Made by a program: the position numbers and the translations under genes. A stretch of DNA of 64,000 nt, taken from Sulfobacillus thermotolerans. GTDB lineage: Bacteria > Bacillota > Sulfobacillia > Sulfobacillales > Sulfobacillaceae. Under the pieces are notes generated by a model, which saw only the letters and a program-made list of their open reading frames with translations, did no database searches and was not told the DNA's origin. The DNA is taken from the NCBI GenBank assembly GCA_002951815.1, contig CP019454.1, positions 2,170,001 to 2,234,000 of the forward strand, read 5' to 3'. Shown in pieces: positions 25,549 through 32,879 of the stretch. Every line of letters begins with the position of its first letter. Position 1 is the stretch's first letter.

Positions 25549-26192
25549 CGTTCTCCTCCTAGCATATGCAGTATGTCTTCTCGTAAGTTCTTCTGCGATG
25601 ACCGTAAAATTTTCGTATGCCGTCTACTCACAATGGATCAATACTCGTCTTCAAATTACCATAGAATGACAGATTACGTTTGTCGAAATGTTGCATCCCT
25701 ACTCGGGCACGTTGGTCATTGCGCTTGGTGTACGTCCTTTATTATGCCACAACTAGGAGGATATACTGCGTAAATATCCCAAAGATGGCAAGATTTTCTT
25801 GGCAATAAACGGGAGATACCTATAATAAGGAATAAAGTGTTCATCCTAGCTTTCTAGCGTTATACACATAGAGGAAAAAATAAATTACCAAATTTTGTCG
25901 CTGAAGGAACAGCCGTGGGCACAGATTCAGGGTATGATAGGCAGAGGAAGGAAAAATTTGGGCAATGGATGGTAAGGCGGGTATTTCATTATTTGGCGCA
26001 TGAGGTGGGGCATTTTATAACACCCAGTGGTTTGAAAAAGCCGTCATCGGATTGTCAAAAGTTCATGCCATAGCCTTGATTTGCTTTATCACGAATCCTA
26101 TACCCGACCAATGATATGAGCCTGTGTCCTAGCCGTTTCTGAACTGGTAACAGTACTTCACGGATTAATTTACTGATTAAGGAGGTTTATTT
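25549..26192. other. Divergent intergenic region, 644 bp
   Basis: It separates the minus-strand secreted-protein set from the plus-strand gene at 26193 and must hold both promoters. A plausible plus-strand promoter is listed at 26076-26104. A small plus-strand reading frame at its left end has no ribosome site and is rejected. A single TGTCGAA (Spo0A-box-like) occurs at 25681-25687, which is not significant by itself. Confidence 0.45.
26076..26104 (+). promoter_or_regulatory. Candidate SigA-type promoter
   Basis: TTGATT (26076-26081) and TATACC (26099-26104) are spaced by 17 bp, 89 bp upstream of the GTG start at 26193. Each hexamer has two mismatches to consensus, so the call is weak. Confidence 0.35.
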
Positions 26193-27119
26193 GTGCGAAC
26201 AAAGAATAAGAAGACGTTATCTCGGCTTATGATCGGCGCCGCATTCACCGGTATGGCGTTGTTTCCCGTAAGCTCGGTGTTTGCGGCGCCTGCCGGCACC
26301 GTATCGATTACCGAAACGGAGCGCGCTCCCGCCCCGGGGGGCAGCGATACCTTTACAGCGACATCTACAAACATTCCTAATGTGGAATATCAATTTTGGG
26401 TTGAACAAGACAATACATGGCGAGTCGCGCAAAATTGGTCACCGTCGCGTACGGTAACCTTGCGCAATCTCACCAAGGGGAGCTACTTGATGACGGTGTA
26501 TGCTGCCCCCAAAGGACAATACCTCCATCCTATTAATACAACGCCTGAAGGGACGGTGCCTGTTGTCAGTACCTTTGTGAATAGTGCCGTCACGGTCACG
26601 GGTCCGGCGTCTATCAATGAAGGACAGGCTATCACTCTGAGTGCCCAAGCCACCAATATTTCTCCGGTTTTATATCAATTTTGGTATGAGACGCCGAGTG
26701 GGGTGTGGAAGGCCAGCGGCAACTATTCAAGTGCGAACCATTTTACCTTTACGGCTGCACAGACAGGCGTCTACCGGTATATCGCCTATGCCAAGATGCC
26801 TGATGCGATAGATGATGCCCAAGGTGCGGGCTATAGCGCGGTAGGGACGACCCAGAGTCAACCAGCTATTGAAGCCAAGGTCCCGAAGGCTGCCAATATC
26901 AGCACGACCCCTATCGCGATTACGGCCAGTTTCGATCAAAATGGGTCTCTTGTGGCGAGTGAAAACATCCCGCTGTCTGACTATAACGCCAGCACGCAAA
27001 CCGCCTCGTTTTTACCTCCATCAACCCTTGCAGCCGGTACTTATACCGTCACCGTGTTATTCGAGATGAGTAATGCGAACTTTGTGGCGTCGCCAGAGCA
27101 AACCTATACACAACAATGA
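26193..27119 (+). CDS. Secreted protein with two tandem Ig-like (triple-tyrosine-type) repeats
   Basis: A 308-residue exported protein. Signal peptide at residues 1-31 (GAAFTGMALFPVSSVFAAPA). Two tandem modules follow: about 35-125 (VEYQFWVEQDNTW... GSYLMTVYAAP) and 130-215 (VLYQFWYETPSGVW... GVYRYIAYAK); the paired YQFW and Y-x-x-Y patterns mark them as copies of one beta-sandwich repeat. The carboxy-terminal 65 residues (TASFDQNGSL, FLPPSTLAAGTYTVTVLFEM) match the end of the lipoprotein at 22510. AAGGAGG lies 7 nt before GTG 26193. No anchoring motif is visible, so it may be released or held by binding. It is probably a cell-surface or biofilm protein. Confidence 0.68.
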   Translation: MRTKNKKTLSRLMIGAAFTGMALFPVSSVFAAPAGTVSITETERAPAPGGSDTFTATSTNIPNVEYQFWVEQDNTWRVAQNWSPSRTVTLRNLTKGSYLMTVYAAPKGQYLHPINTTPEGTVPVVSTFVNSAVTVTGPASINEGQAITLSAQATNISPVLYQFWYETPSGVWKASGNYSSANHFTFTAAQTGVYRYIAYAKMPDAIDDAQGAGYSAVGTTQSQPAIEAKVPKAANISTTPIAITASFDQNGSLVASENIPLSDYNASTQTASFLPPSTLAAGTYTVTVLFEMSNANFVASPEQTYTQQ

Positions 27120-27136
27120 AGAGGGCTTAACTTGTT

Positions 27137-27171
27137 ATCGGCAGACGGGAGAGGCTTCCCGTTTGCCGGTA
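27137..27171 (+). terminator. Hairpin after the secreted protein gene
   Basis: CGGCAGACGGGAG and TTCCCGTTTGCCG pair fully in RNA when G-U pairs are allowed, with a 4-nt loop (27139-27168). It lies 18 bp past the stop at 27119. There is no long T tract, so confidence is moderate. Confidence 0.55.
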
Positions 27172-27192
27172 GCAGTCTTCGGGGTTCAATGC

Positions 27193-27420
27193 CTAAGGCA
27201 TGTCGTTGACGTCATCAACCACCGTGAAAATATCCTCCCATTGGAGTCCCGCCCGAAGAAATCCTGCTATTGCATGGACCCCAAGACCGCGTTTGCCTCT
27301 TAAAAGGCGATTTAGGTATGAATAGGCGATGTCCATTTCCGCTGCTAAATCGCGTTCATTGAGGCCGCGTTCTTCCATGAATTGCCTCACGCGCGCGACG
27401 TCGAGTCGTAGTGTAGCCAT
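27193..27420 (-). CDS. Small XRE-family helix-turn-helix regulator
   Basis: A 75-residue protein consisting of one XRE/Cro-type helix-turn-helix (residues about 8-62: VRQFMEERGLNERDLAAEMD, IAYSYLNRLLRGKRG, LGVHAIAGFLRAG). The sequence spans the five-helix fold and little more, like phage or plasmid-type repressors. ATG 27420 is chosen because the domain begins directly after it; the ribosome site (AAGAGA) is weak, and a longer start at 27522 would add an unlikely leader. It lies between the secreted protein and the second 85-residue gene and may regulate one of them. That is inference from position. Confidence 0.65.
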   Translation of the reverse strand: MATLRLDVARVRQFMEERGLNERDLAAEMDIAYSYLNRLLRGKRGLGVHAIAGFLRAGLQWEDIFTVVDDVNDMP

Positions 27421-27572
27421 ATGCCGTCTCTTTTCTCTGCAAAGTGTTGGCCATACGAGGAATGCGGTCCTATGGGCGACATTCCTTGTGCGTATTGCCT
27501 CTTGGCTGATATCGTACGTCATGCGTCCGGGCTCTATACATAAATGGGCTAGTCAGGCAGCAAAGCAAAGAT

Positions 27573-27611
27573 CACCGGGAAACGGTGGATGAAGTCTATC
27601 GTTTCCCGGTG
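27573..27611. terminator. 12-bp hairpin downstream of the second 85-residue gene
   Basis: CACCGGGAAACG (27573-27584) and its exact complement (27600-27611) enclose a 15-nt loop. It lies 39 bp past the stop of the minus-strand gene at 27650. No T tract follows on either strand. Confidence 0.5.
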
Positions 27612-27649
27612 TCAAGGATGTGTAGGGTTGTTACGATAATTAGGGTTAG

Positions 27650-27907
27650 TTATTGAGGGTTTGTCTTGGGACGAGAAAGCCATGCAAACTCAATATCCCG
27701 CGCGTGAGCCCAATTGACAAAGTTCTGTAAGACCGTCGCTTTCACGTCTTCTTGGCAGTACTGCCAGTCATTGGCGGCCCATTTACCTAGCCTGTCGGCT
27801 ACGGCTTGTAGCGCCTCCTCATCAAACCCAGAGGATCTTAGTTCACTTAGCCATTGGTCAATTAAAACGCTCAACTCGTAGCTCGAATCGTCGGTTAGTA
27901 TCGTCAT
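27650..27907 (-). CDS. Small protein, paralogue of the gene at 21881
   Basis: An 85-residue protein of the same unrecognised family as the product at 21881-22138: same length, same LTDDSS start, identical DWQYCQEDV and ATVLQNFVNWAHA stretches, conservative changes elsewhere. AGGGGAG lies 8 nt before ATG 27907. The upstream region (27908-27968) matches that of the other copy for about 60 bp. Two intact diverged copies in 6 kb point to an old duplication kept by selection. No signal peptide, membrane helix or nucleotide-binding motif is visible; the function is unknown. Confidence 0.7.
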   Translation of the reverse strand: MTILTDDSSYELSVLIDQWLSELRSSGFDEEALQAVADRLGKWAANDWQYCQEDVKATVLQNFVNWAHARDIEFAWLSRPKTNPQ

Positions 27908-27928
27908 AGAATGTTCTCCCCTTTCTAA

Positions 27929-27956
27929 GTATTAGACTAGCAGGTAAGTGATACAG
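27929..27956 (-). promoter_or_regulatory. Candidate promoter, conserved with the one at 22159
   Basis: On the minus strand CTGTAT and TAATAC lie 16 bp apart, in the same position and context as the pair upstream of the other 85-residue gene. The intervening block around TAGACTAGCAGGTAA is identical in both. Confidence 0.45.
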
Positions 27957-28012
27957 GAATCCTACACAAATTACTTCCCCCTATGTGTACAGGAATCATG
28001 TTCAGATTCTTT

Positions 28013-28038
28013 AACCACCATGGTTCCGTGGTGGTTTA
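28013..28038 (-). terminator. Hairpin terminator overlapping a stop codon
   Basis: AACCACCA (28013-28020) and TGGTGGTT (28029-28036) form an 8-bp stem with an 8-nt loop. Read on the minus strand it starts within the stop codon of the gene at 28036 and is followed by AAAGAATC, so it lacks a T run. Confidence 0.45.
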
Positions 28039-28275
28039 GAGGTAGTCCACCACGTCTTCATAAAAAAGAATTCGCAACACGGAGGTGACCGCAGGATGAG
28101 CATAACGGTGGCAGATTACGATATAATCGTTGTCATAAGGTATATGGACCGTTTCGCCAGCGTCTAACGGTAAGAACTTTAGAATATCTTCAATTTGGAT
28201 CTTAAGTGCCTTCGCTTCAGGTGCAGAAAATTGTTTAAGATCGCGTAGCGCGAAATCTGACCACGATACGTTCAC
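28036..28275 (-). CDS. Small protein, possibly RelE/ParE-like
   Basis: A 79-residue protein. The order helix (SDFALRDLKQFSAPEAKALKIQIEDIL) followed by strands (VHIPYDNDYIVICHRY, SVLRILFYEDVVDYL) resembles RelE/ParE-type proteins: an amino-terminal helical hairpin, then a sheet ending in the I-L-x-V-x-x-x-x-D-Y-like strand. The usual C-terminal R/H/K catalytic set is not clear. GTG 28275 fits the fold start, with AAAGGA about 10 nt upstream; ATG 28323 is an alternative. No antitoxin-like gene is adjacent, so a solitary toxin remnant or a different function remain possible. Confidence 0.4.
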   Translation of the reverse strand: MNVSWSDFALRDLKQFSAPEAKALKIQIEDILKFLPLDAGETVHIPYDNDYIVICHRYAHPAVTSVLRILFYEDVVDYL

Positions 28276-28650
28276 GAGGGACGCATTCCTTTCGATGGGG
28301 TAGATTAAAGGGCGAAAACGCATTGCACCGTAAGCCGATTTCCGAAGGAAGCCGAATTTCCGGAACTATTCGAATGGCGCCACTTCCAGACAATAATAGT
28401 AAAAAATAGACAAAAGATCCTTATATAATTTGTGGGAATTTAGTAAACAATTTCCTATTGAATATTCGTAAAGTCAAGATGTCAGTGCTCTTTCTCGTCA
28501 TAATCCAGCAGTAAGCCCTCGCCTTAGGGGATAGGAGATGGGGTGTCGCCTAAAGGCTAGAGGAATACAACAATACTACCTTTAAGAAGCCTCGTGAATT
28601 CTGTGCCACGTGGGTGAACCGGTGGCTATAATAGAAGACAGGTGATGGTC
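28276..28650. other. Intergenic region without recognised gene
   Basis: 375 bp. A TATAAT at 28627-28632 may be the -10 of the small membrane protein gene at 28651, though no convincing -35 is seen. Short inverted repeats (TTCCGAAGGAA, TTTCCGGAA) occur at about 28340-28365. Nothing else is supported. Confidence 0.4.
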
Positions 28651-28818
28651 ATGCTGAAGAATATATCGGTCGTGCTCTATGTCATGTTGCTGATCGGTGT
28701 CGTGGTAAGCGTCGATATCGTCTTTTTCAGACATTATTTTTGGGAACGCCTAACCGCAAACATTGGACTTGTGATGGTGTTTGCGGCCTTTTACCTGCGC
28801 TTTTTTAAAAAGCCCTGA
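28651..28818 (+). CDS. Small two-helix membrane protein
   Basis: A 55-residue protein with two hydrophobic stretches, residues about 6-26 (SVVLYVMLLIGVVVSVDIVF) and 38-51 (IGLVMVFAAFYLRF), a charged turn (RHYFWERL) between them and a basic tail (FFKKP). This is the typical layout of a small two-helix membrane protein. AGGTGA lies 5 nt before ATG 28651; ATG 28645 is inside that site. A TATAAT is about 20 bp upstream. The family is unrecognised. It stands alone between the accessory region and the dcw cluster. Confidence 0.55.
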   Translation: MLKNISVVLYVMLLIGVVVSVDIVFFRHYFWERLTANIGLVMVFAAFYLRFFKKP

Positions 28819-29254
28819 TCTTATCCCCGTGCTAAAGAGCCGTTAAAGGCCATGTCTTCTTTATGGATTCTCTTCTTTCTTTAATCAATGTATGCGGTTC
28901 CCATTTTCTTGATTGTGGCCTTATGTCTTTTCGGAACGAGCAGGGGAAAAAGGCCGCGAATTCCACCGCCTCAGCTTGCGATATTCGGGAAGGTTCTGCG
29001 CCTTATGGCAAGGCTGTGATATTGCTGCGATCAAGGACGAAGTTGTCCCCGGTCATGCGTTCTTTTCCGGGGCATTTAGTCACGCCCTTTCAAGGTTCTA
29101 ACCCCTTGGGTGAAAAGGGGAGGGCAATCCGTCGCTTGAACCCAATTTATGGCAGTAAAAGTTTTTTAAAAAAAAGCAGGAATGCGGCAACCCATAGCGA
29201 ATTGGAAAAGTGGAATGAAGTGGAGCGGAGTGGATGAAAAGGGGGGATTAGACC
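28819..29254. other. Leader region upstream of mraZ with several hairpins
   Basis: 436 bp without a credible gene. Stem-loops include CCCCGG / CCGGGG (about 29048-29073) and CCCCTT / AAGGGG (about 29102-29120). The three MraZ-type repeats (29210-29234) lie at its right end. It must hold the dcw promoter; TTGAAC at 29136 is a candidate -35 without a good -10. Confidence 0.45.
29210..29234 (+). promoter_or_regulatory. MraZ operator: three GTGGA direct repeats at 10-bp spacing
   Basis: GTGGA occurs at 29210, 29220 and 29230, exactly one helical turn apart, 21 bp before the mraZ ATG. MraZ is known to bind three or four TGGG-type direct repeats with 10-bp period upstream of its own gene. The match in sequence, spacing and place supports autoregulation. 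Confidence 0.7.
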
Positions 29255-29686
29255 ATGCTGATGGGAGAGTATGAACACTCCTTAGATGACAAAGGCCGGG
29301 TCACGATCCCTTCTCGATTGCGCGACGATCTGCAGACTCATTTTGTGATAACCAAAGGGTTAGACGGATGTCTCTTCCTGTATCCAATGGAAGAATGGGG
29401 CAAGATGGAAGAGCGGCTCAAGTCATTGCCCATGACCAACGCTAACGCTCGGGCGTTTGCTCGGTTGTTTTTAGCGGGGGCCCAAGACGTGGAAGTGGAT
29501 AAGCAGTTTCGAGTCGTGATTCCACCGCGTTTGCGGGAGCATGCGGGTATTGAAAAAGAAGTGGTATTGGTGGGTGTCAGTACGCGCGTGGAGTTGTGGG
29601 CGCGCGAACGTTGGGAAGGCTATCAGGCAGAAGCGCAAACCTCGTATGAGGAAATTGCAGAAAAAATGGTGGACTTTGGATTTTAG
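29255..29686 (+). CDS. mraZ: Transcriptional regulator MraZ
   Basis: 143 residues, the normal MraZ length, with two AbrB-like half-domains each carrying the family's D-K-GR/F-R motif: EYEHSLDDKGRVTIPSRLRD (about 4-23) and VEVDKQFRVVIPPRLREH (about 80-97). MraZ forms a ring-shaped oligomer that binds upstream direct repeats and represses the dcw operon. GGGGGG ends 8 nt before ATG 29255; ATG 29261 is possible. It is the first gene of the cluster, with rsmH starting 13 bp after its stop. The three GTGGA repeats just upstream are its likely operator. Confidence 0.95.
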   Translation: MLMGEYEHSLDDKGRVTIPSRLRDDLQTHFVITKGLDGCLFLYPMEEWGKMEERLKSLPMTNANARAFARLFLAGAQDVEVDKQFRVVIPPRLREHAGIEKEVVLVGVSTRVELWARERWEGYQAEAQTSYEEIAEKMVDFGF

Positions 29687-29699
29687 CCGAGGTGATTTG

Positions 29700-30605
29700 A
29701 TGTCATTTGCCCATGTCTCCGTATTAGCAGAAGAAGCCCTTCAATACTGGGTGCATGACGTCCAGGGTCTCTATGTCGATGCGACAACAGGTGCTGGAGG
29801 CCATAGTCGGCGCTTGCTGGAATCGTATCCCGGCGCCCGCTTAATTGCGGTGGACCAAGATCCCATGGCTTTAGCGGCAGCCCAAGAAACACTAGCCCCA
29901 TTCCAAAGTCGTGTGACCTTTGTTCATGGCAATTTTCGGGACTTGTCAACCATTTTAGATCCAGAATTGCGAGGGCGGATTGCCGGCTTCCTCTTTGATT
30001 TAGGGGTATCATCTCCCCAACTGGATAACCCCGAACGTGGCTTTAGCTATCAGTACGATACCGCTTTGGATATGCGTATGAATCCCGACAACCCGGTGAC
30101 GGCATTTCGTTTAGTGAACATGAAGTCGAAAGAGGAAATTGCGCATGCCTTGCAAGTGTGGGGAGAGGAGCGCTGGGCGGTCCGCATCGCGGATTTTATC
30201 GTCCGGGCGCGGGCTAAAGAGCCGATCCGCACCACGGGGCAGTTGGTGGAATTAATTAAAGCGGCCATTCCTGCAGCGGCCAGGCGGACGGGAGGTCATC
30301 CGGCCCGCCGAACATTTCAGGCCTTGCGGATATGGGTCAACGACGAACTTGGGGCATTAGAAGAAGGCTTGGAGGCGGCTTTGCACTGGGCAGCGCCACA
30401 AGGACGCATTGTGGTCATCTCGTTTCATTCGCTCGAAGACCGCATCGTCAAGCATACATTTCGGCAATGGGGACAAGAGCGCCACGGAAAGGTGCTCACA
30501 CGTCATCCCATTAGTCCGCATGAGGACGAAACAGATGTCAACCAGCGCGCTCGCTCGGCGAAATTGCGGGCGTTTGAACGGGAATCAATGGATGGCACGA
30601 AATAA
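29700..30605 (+). CDS. rsmH: 16S rRNA (cytosine-1402-N4)-methyltransferase
   Basis: 301 residues, full length. The SAM-dependent methyltransferase modifies C1402 in the ribosomal decoding centre. HVSVLAEEALQYW starts the protein, YVDATTGAGGHSRRLLE is the SAM-binding glycine loop (motif I), AVDQDPMAL is motif II, GFLFDLGVSSPQLDNPERGFSY is the family signature and VVISFHSLEDRIVKH the C-terminal motif. ATG 29700 follows GAGGTGA by 5 nt, so the long upstream extension of this frame is not used. It lies second in the dcw cluster, as usual. Confidence 0.95.
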   Translation: MSFAHVSVLAEEALQYWVHDVQGLYVDATTGAGGHSRRLLESYPGARLIAVDQDPMALAAAQETLAPFQSRVTFVHGNFRDLSTILDPELRGRIAGFLFDLGVSSPQLDNPERGFSYQYDTALDMRMNPDNPVTAFRLVNMKSKEEIAHALQVWGEERWAVRIADFIVRARAKEPIRTTGQLVELIKAAIPAAARRTGGHPARRTFQALRIWVNDELGALEEGLEAALHWAAPQGRIVVISFHSLEDRIVKHTFRQWGQERHGKVLTRHPISPHEDETDVNQRARSAKLRAFERESMDGTK

Positions 30606-30619
30606 GGGGGATATGATCA

Positions 30620-31078
30620 ATGATTGACCGCGACCCATGGAACCAATACAACGAGGGAAATCTTGCGCGCCAATGGGAGAAGAAACTGCGCCCGCGCAAG
30701 CAACCCAAGCCCAAAGTGCAACGCAAACCTTGGGTCAGGACCGTATTGTGGATCAGTGCCTTATGGGGCGCGGGCATGATCGCGTCCATTCTCGCGATTC
30801 ATGTCATGGTCATGGGATATCAGGTGGATCGATTAGAATCGCAATACACTCAGCTCCATCGCCAACAGCAGGTGCTGAGTTTGACCGTGACCGACCTGAC
30901 CTCTCCCCGGGCCTTGGCGGCTGACGCCTCACGTCTGCATCTGACGATGGTGGTGCCCAAAACTCAAACACCGGCTCCCAAACGGTCTGTCGGGCATCAA
31001 GTGCCGCGCTATGCGACCTGGCCGCAGTTAGTGAGCCAATGGATTATCCATTTGCGGGAGGCTGTTACCCGAGCATGA
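30620..31078 (+). CDS. ftsL: FtsL-like divisome protein
   Basis: 152 residues with the bitopic layout of FtsL: a basic cytoplasmic tail rich in K/R/P (residues about 20-42), one membrane helix (about 43-66, VLWISALWGAGMIASILAIHVMV) and a heptad-type coiled coil (about 68-105, VDRLESQYTQLHRQQQVLSLTV). FtsL pairs with DivIC/FtsB and FtsQ/DivIB to activate FtsW and the division PBP. Identification rests on topology and position between rsmH and the PBP gene, because FtsL sequences are poorly conserved. The stop overlaps the next start by 4 bp (ATGA). Confidence 0.8.
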   Translation: MIDRDPWNQYNEGNLARQWEKKLRPRKQPKPKVQRKPWVRTVLWISALWGAGMIASILAIHVMVMGYQVDRLESQYTQLHRQQQVLSLTVTDLTSPRALAADASRLHLTMVVPKTQTPAPKRSVGHQVPRYATWPQLVSQWIIHLREAVTRA

Positions 31079-32802
31079 ATACTCGCAAAGCCGTGCAGCA
31101 TCGCGCGCTATGGACGTTGCTTTTTACGGCCATTTTCATGGTGATATTGGTCGTCAGGCTCGTCATTATTCAGGTCGCCGATGCGAGTGATTTGCAGAGC
31201 TATGCTCGCAATATCCATGTGCATAAAATTATTTTGCCAGCGGCCCGTGGGAAAATTGTGGACCGCAACGGCAGCGTGTTGGCGATGGACGTGCCGACCT
31301 ATCAAATTGTCGCCGCACCGAAGTATGTGAACCATCCCGCTGAAACGGCCAAGATTTTGGCTCGCTATCTGCCGTTTTCTTCTACGCTTCTACGCAAGGT
31401 GCTGAGTGACAACTCCTGGTATGCGTTATTAGACCGCTCGGTACCAGCTTCGGTGGCACAGAAGATTCAAGCCCTGAACCTCACCGGAATTAGCGTAGTG
31501 CAAAGTACAGGACAAGAATATCCTAATGGGACTTTGGCCTCTCAAGTGATTGGCATGGTGGGCGCTAATGGCAAGGGTTTAGCGGGTATTGAATACGAGG
31601 ACAACAGCATTTTGTCCGGTCATCCGGGTTATTGGGTGGTGCAAACGGATGCAGCCGGCAATCCACTGCCCCAGTGGCAAGAAGCCTACAAAGCTCCGCA
31701 ACCAGGCGATACGGTTCAGCTGACCATTGACGCTAATATTGAAGCGGATGCGCAAAAATGGTTAAAGTGGGGCGTCAAACGGGCGCACGCGTTAAATGGC
31801 ACCGTCATCGTGTTGAATCCGCACACCGGCTCCGTTTTGGCCTTGGCCAATTGGCCCAATTTCAATCCCAACAACTACTATTCTGCGACTCCGTTGCAGA
31901 TGACGGACTATGCTGTTCAAGATCCGGTGCCGCCGGGATCCATTTTTAAACCTGTGACGGCGTCGGCAGGACTGGGACTGGGGCTTTTTACCCCCAATAG
32001 TATGTTTGATACCGTGGGTTATAAAATTGTGGATGGCGTGCGTATCGACGACTGGAATCCAGTGGGCTGGGGCTGGATTACCTTAACGCGCGGACTCGAA
32101 GTATCATCAGACCAAGTCTTTATGGATGTGGCGCTCAAAGTCGGGGTCAGTGAAATGTATCATTATATTAAGATGTTTGGGTTTGATCATCCGAGCAATG
32201 TGGGACTGCCTGGCGATTCGAGCGGGGTGTGGATTCCGGAACAGAATGTGAATGCCGTGGATTTGGCCACCATTGGGTTTGGACAAGGCATGGCCGTCAC
32301 ACCTATGCAAATGATTACCGCCGATTCGACGATTCCCAACCACGGCACGATGATGCAGCCGCACATTGTGAAAGCGATTTTGTCTCCGTCCGGAAAAGTC
32401 TTGAAGACGTTTAAACCAAGGGTGGAATCGCGCCCGGATTCCGTGCAAGTGGCTAAAGAAATTGAACACATGATGGTCCTCGAAGCCACCCAAGGCACCG
32501 GTGTGCCGGCCCAAGTGCCCGGTTACGTGATTGGAGGGAAGACCGGGACTGCGCAGAAGATTGTCAACGGCCGGACTTCCAACACACTCTTTGTGTCGTC
32601 ATATATGGGATTTGGCCCCGTCCCGCATCCTAAGTTCATTATGTTAGTCATGATTAATCGCCCCATCGGCAAATTGTTCTATGGCGATCAGGTGTCGGCT
32701 CCGGTGTGGAAGCATATTGCCTCCTATATGTTTAAGTACTGGAAGATCAAACCCTATGCCGGTCCTGTCAACGGCTCGCAGCCGTTTGTCAAAACAAAGT
32801 AG
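31075..32802 (+). CDS. Class B penicillin-binding protein (FtsI/PbpB-like)
   Basis: 575 residues: a membrane helix (about 12-33), a dimerisation domain starting ARGKIVDRNGSVLA, and a transpeptidase domain with SIFK (about S288), KTG (about 487, GGKTGTAQK) and, at the SxN position, SSD (about 343, EVSSDQVFMDV). The enzyme crosslinks peptidoglycan at the outer face of the membrane. The SxN motif is normally Ser-x-Asn, so Asp here is unusual. Unlike the next PBP it has no PASTA domains. ATG 31075 overlaps the ftsL stop. Position favours the division enzyme FtsI. Confidence 0.88.
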   Translation: MNTRKAVQHRALWTLLFTAIFMVILVVRLVIIQVADASDLQSYARNIHVHKIILPAARGKIVDRNGSVLAMDVPTYQIVAAPKYVNHPAETAKILARYLPFSSTLLRKVLSDNSWYALLDRSVPASVAQKIQALNLTGISVVQSTGQEYPNGTLASQVIGMVGANGKGLAGIEYEDNSILSGHPGYWVVQTDAAGNPLPQWQEAYKAPQPGDTVQLTIDANIEADAQKWLKWGVKRAHALNGTVIVLNPHTGSVLALANWPNFNPNNYYSATPLQMTDYAVQDPVPPGSIFKPVTASAGLGLGLFTPNSMFDTVGYKIVDGVRIDDWNPVGWGWITLTRGLEVSSDQVFMDVALKVGVSEMYHYIKMFGFDHPSNVGLPGDSSGVWIPEQNVNAVDLATIGFGQGMAVTPMQMITADSTIPNHGTMMQPHIVKAILSPSGKVLKTFKPRVESRPDSVQVAKEIEHMMVLEATQGTGVPAQVPGYVIGGKTGTAQKIVNGRTSNTLFVSSYMGFGPVPHPKFIMLVMINRPIGKLFYGDQVSAPVWKHIASYMFKYWKIKPYAGPVNGSQPFVKTK

Positions 32803-32879
32803 CGTTCTGACCCAAAGGGTGAGGGCATAGATATTGTGAGTAGCCAAGCCTACGAACGTGGCGAGGAGGCTCACAAATA

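Noticed and set aside
25681-25687. Single Spo0A-box-like TGTCGAA
   Set aside because: A 7-mer is expected several times by chance in 64 kb, and no promoter or sporulation gene is clearly attached.
25534-25773. A 79-codon plus-strand frame overlapping the start of the secreted protein gene at 25548
   Set aside because: It overlaps the ribosome site and start of the opposite gene and has no ribosome site of its own.
28863-29237. A 124-codon plus-strand reading frame upstream of mraZ
   Set aside because: No ribosome site, no domain, and it overlaps the hairpins and MraZ repeats; composition looks non-coding.
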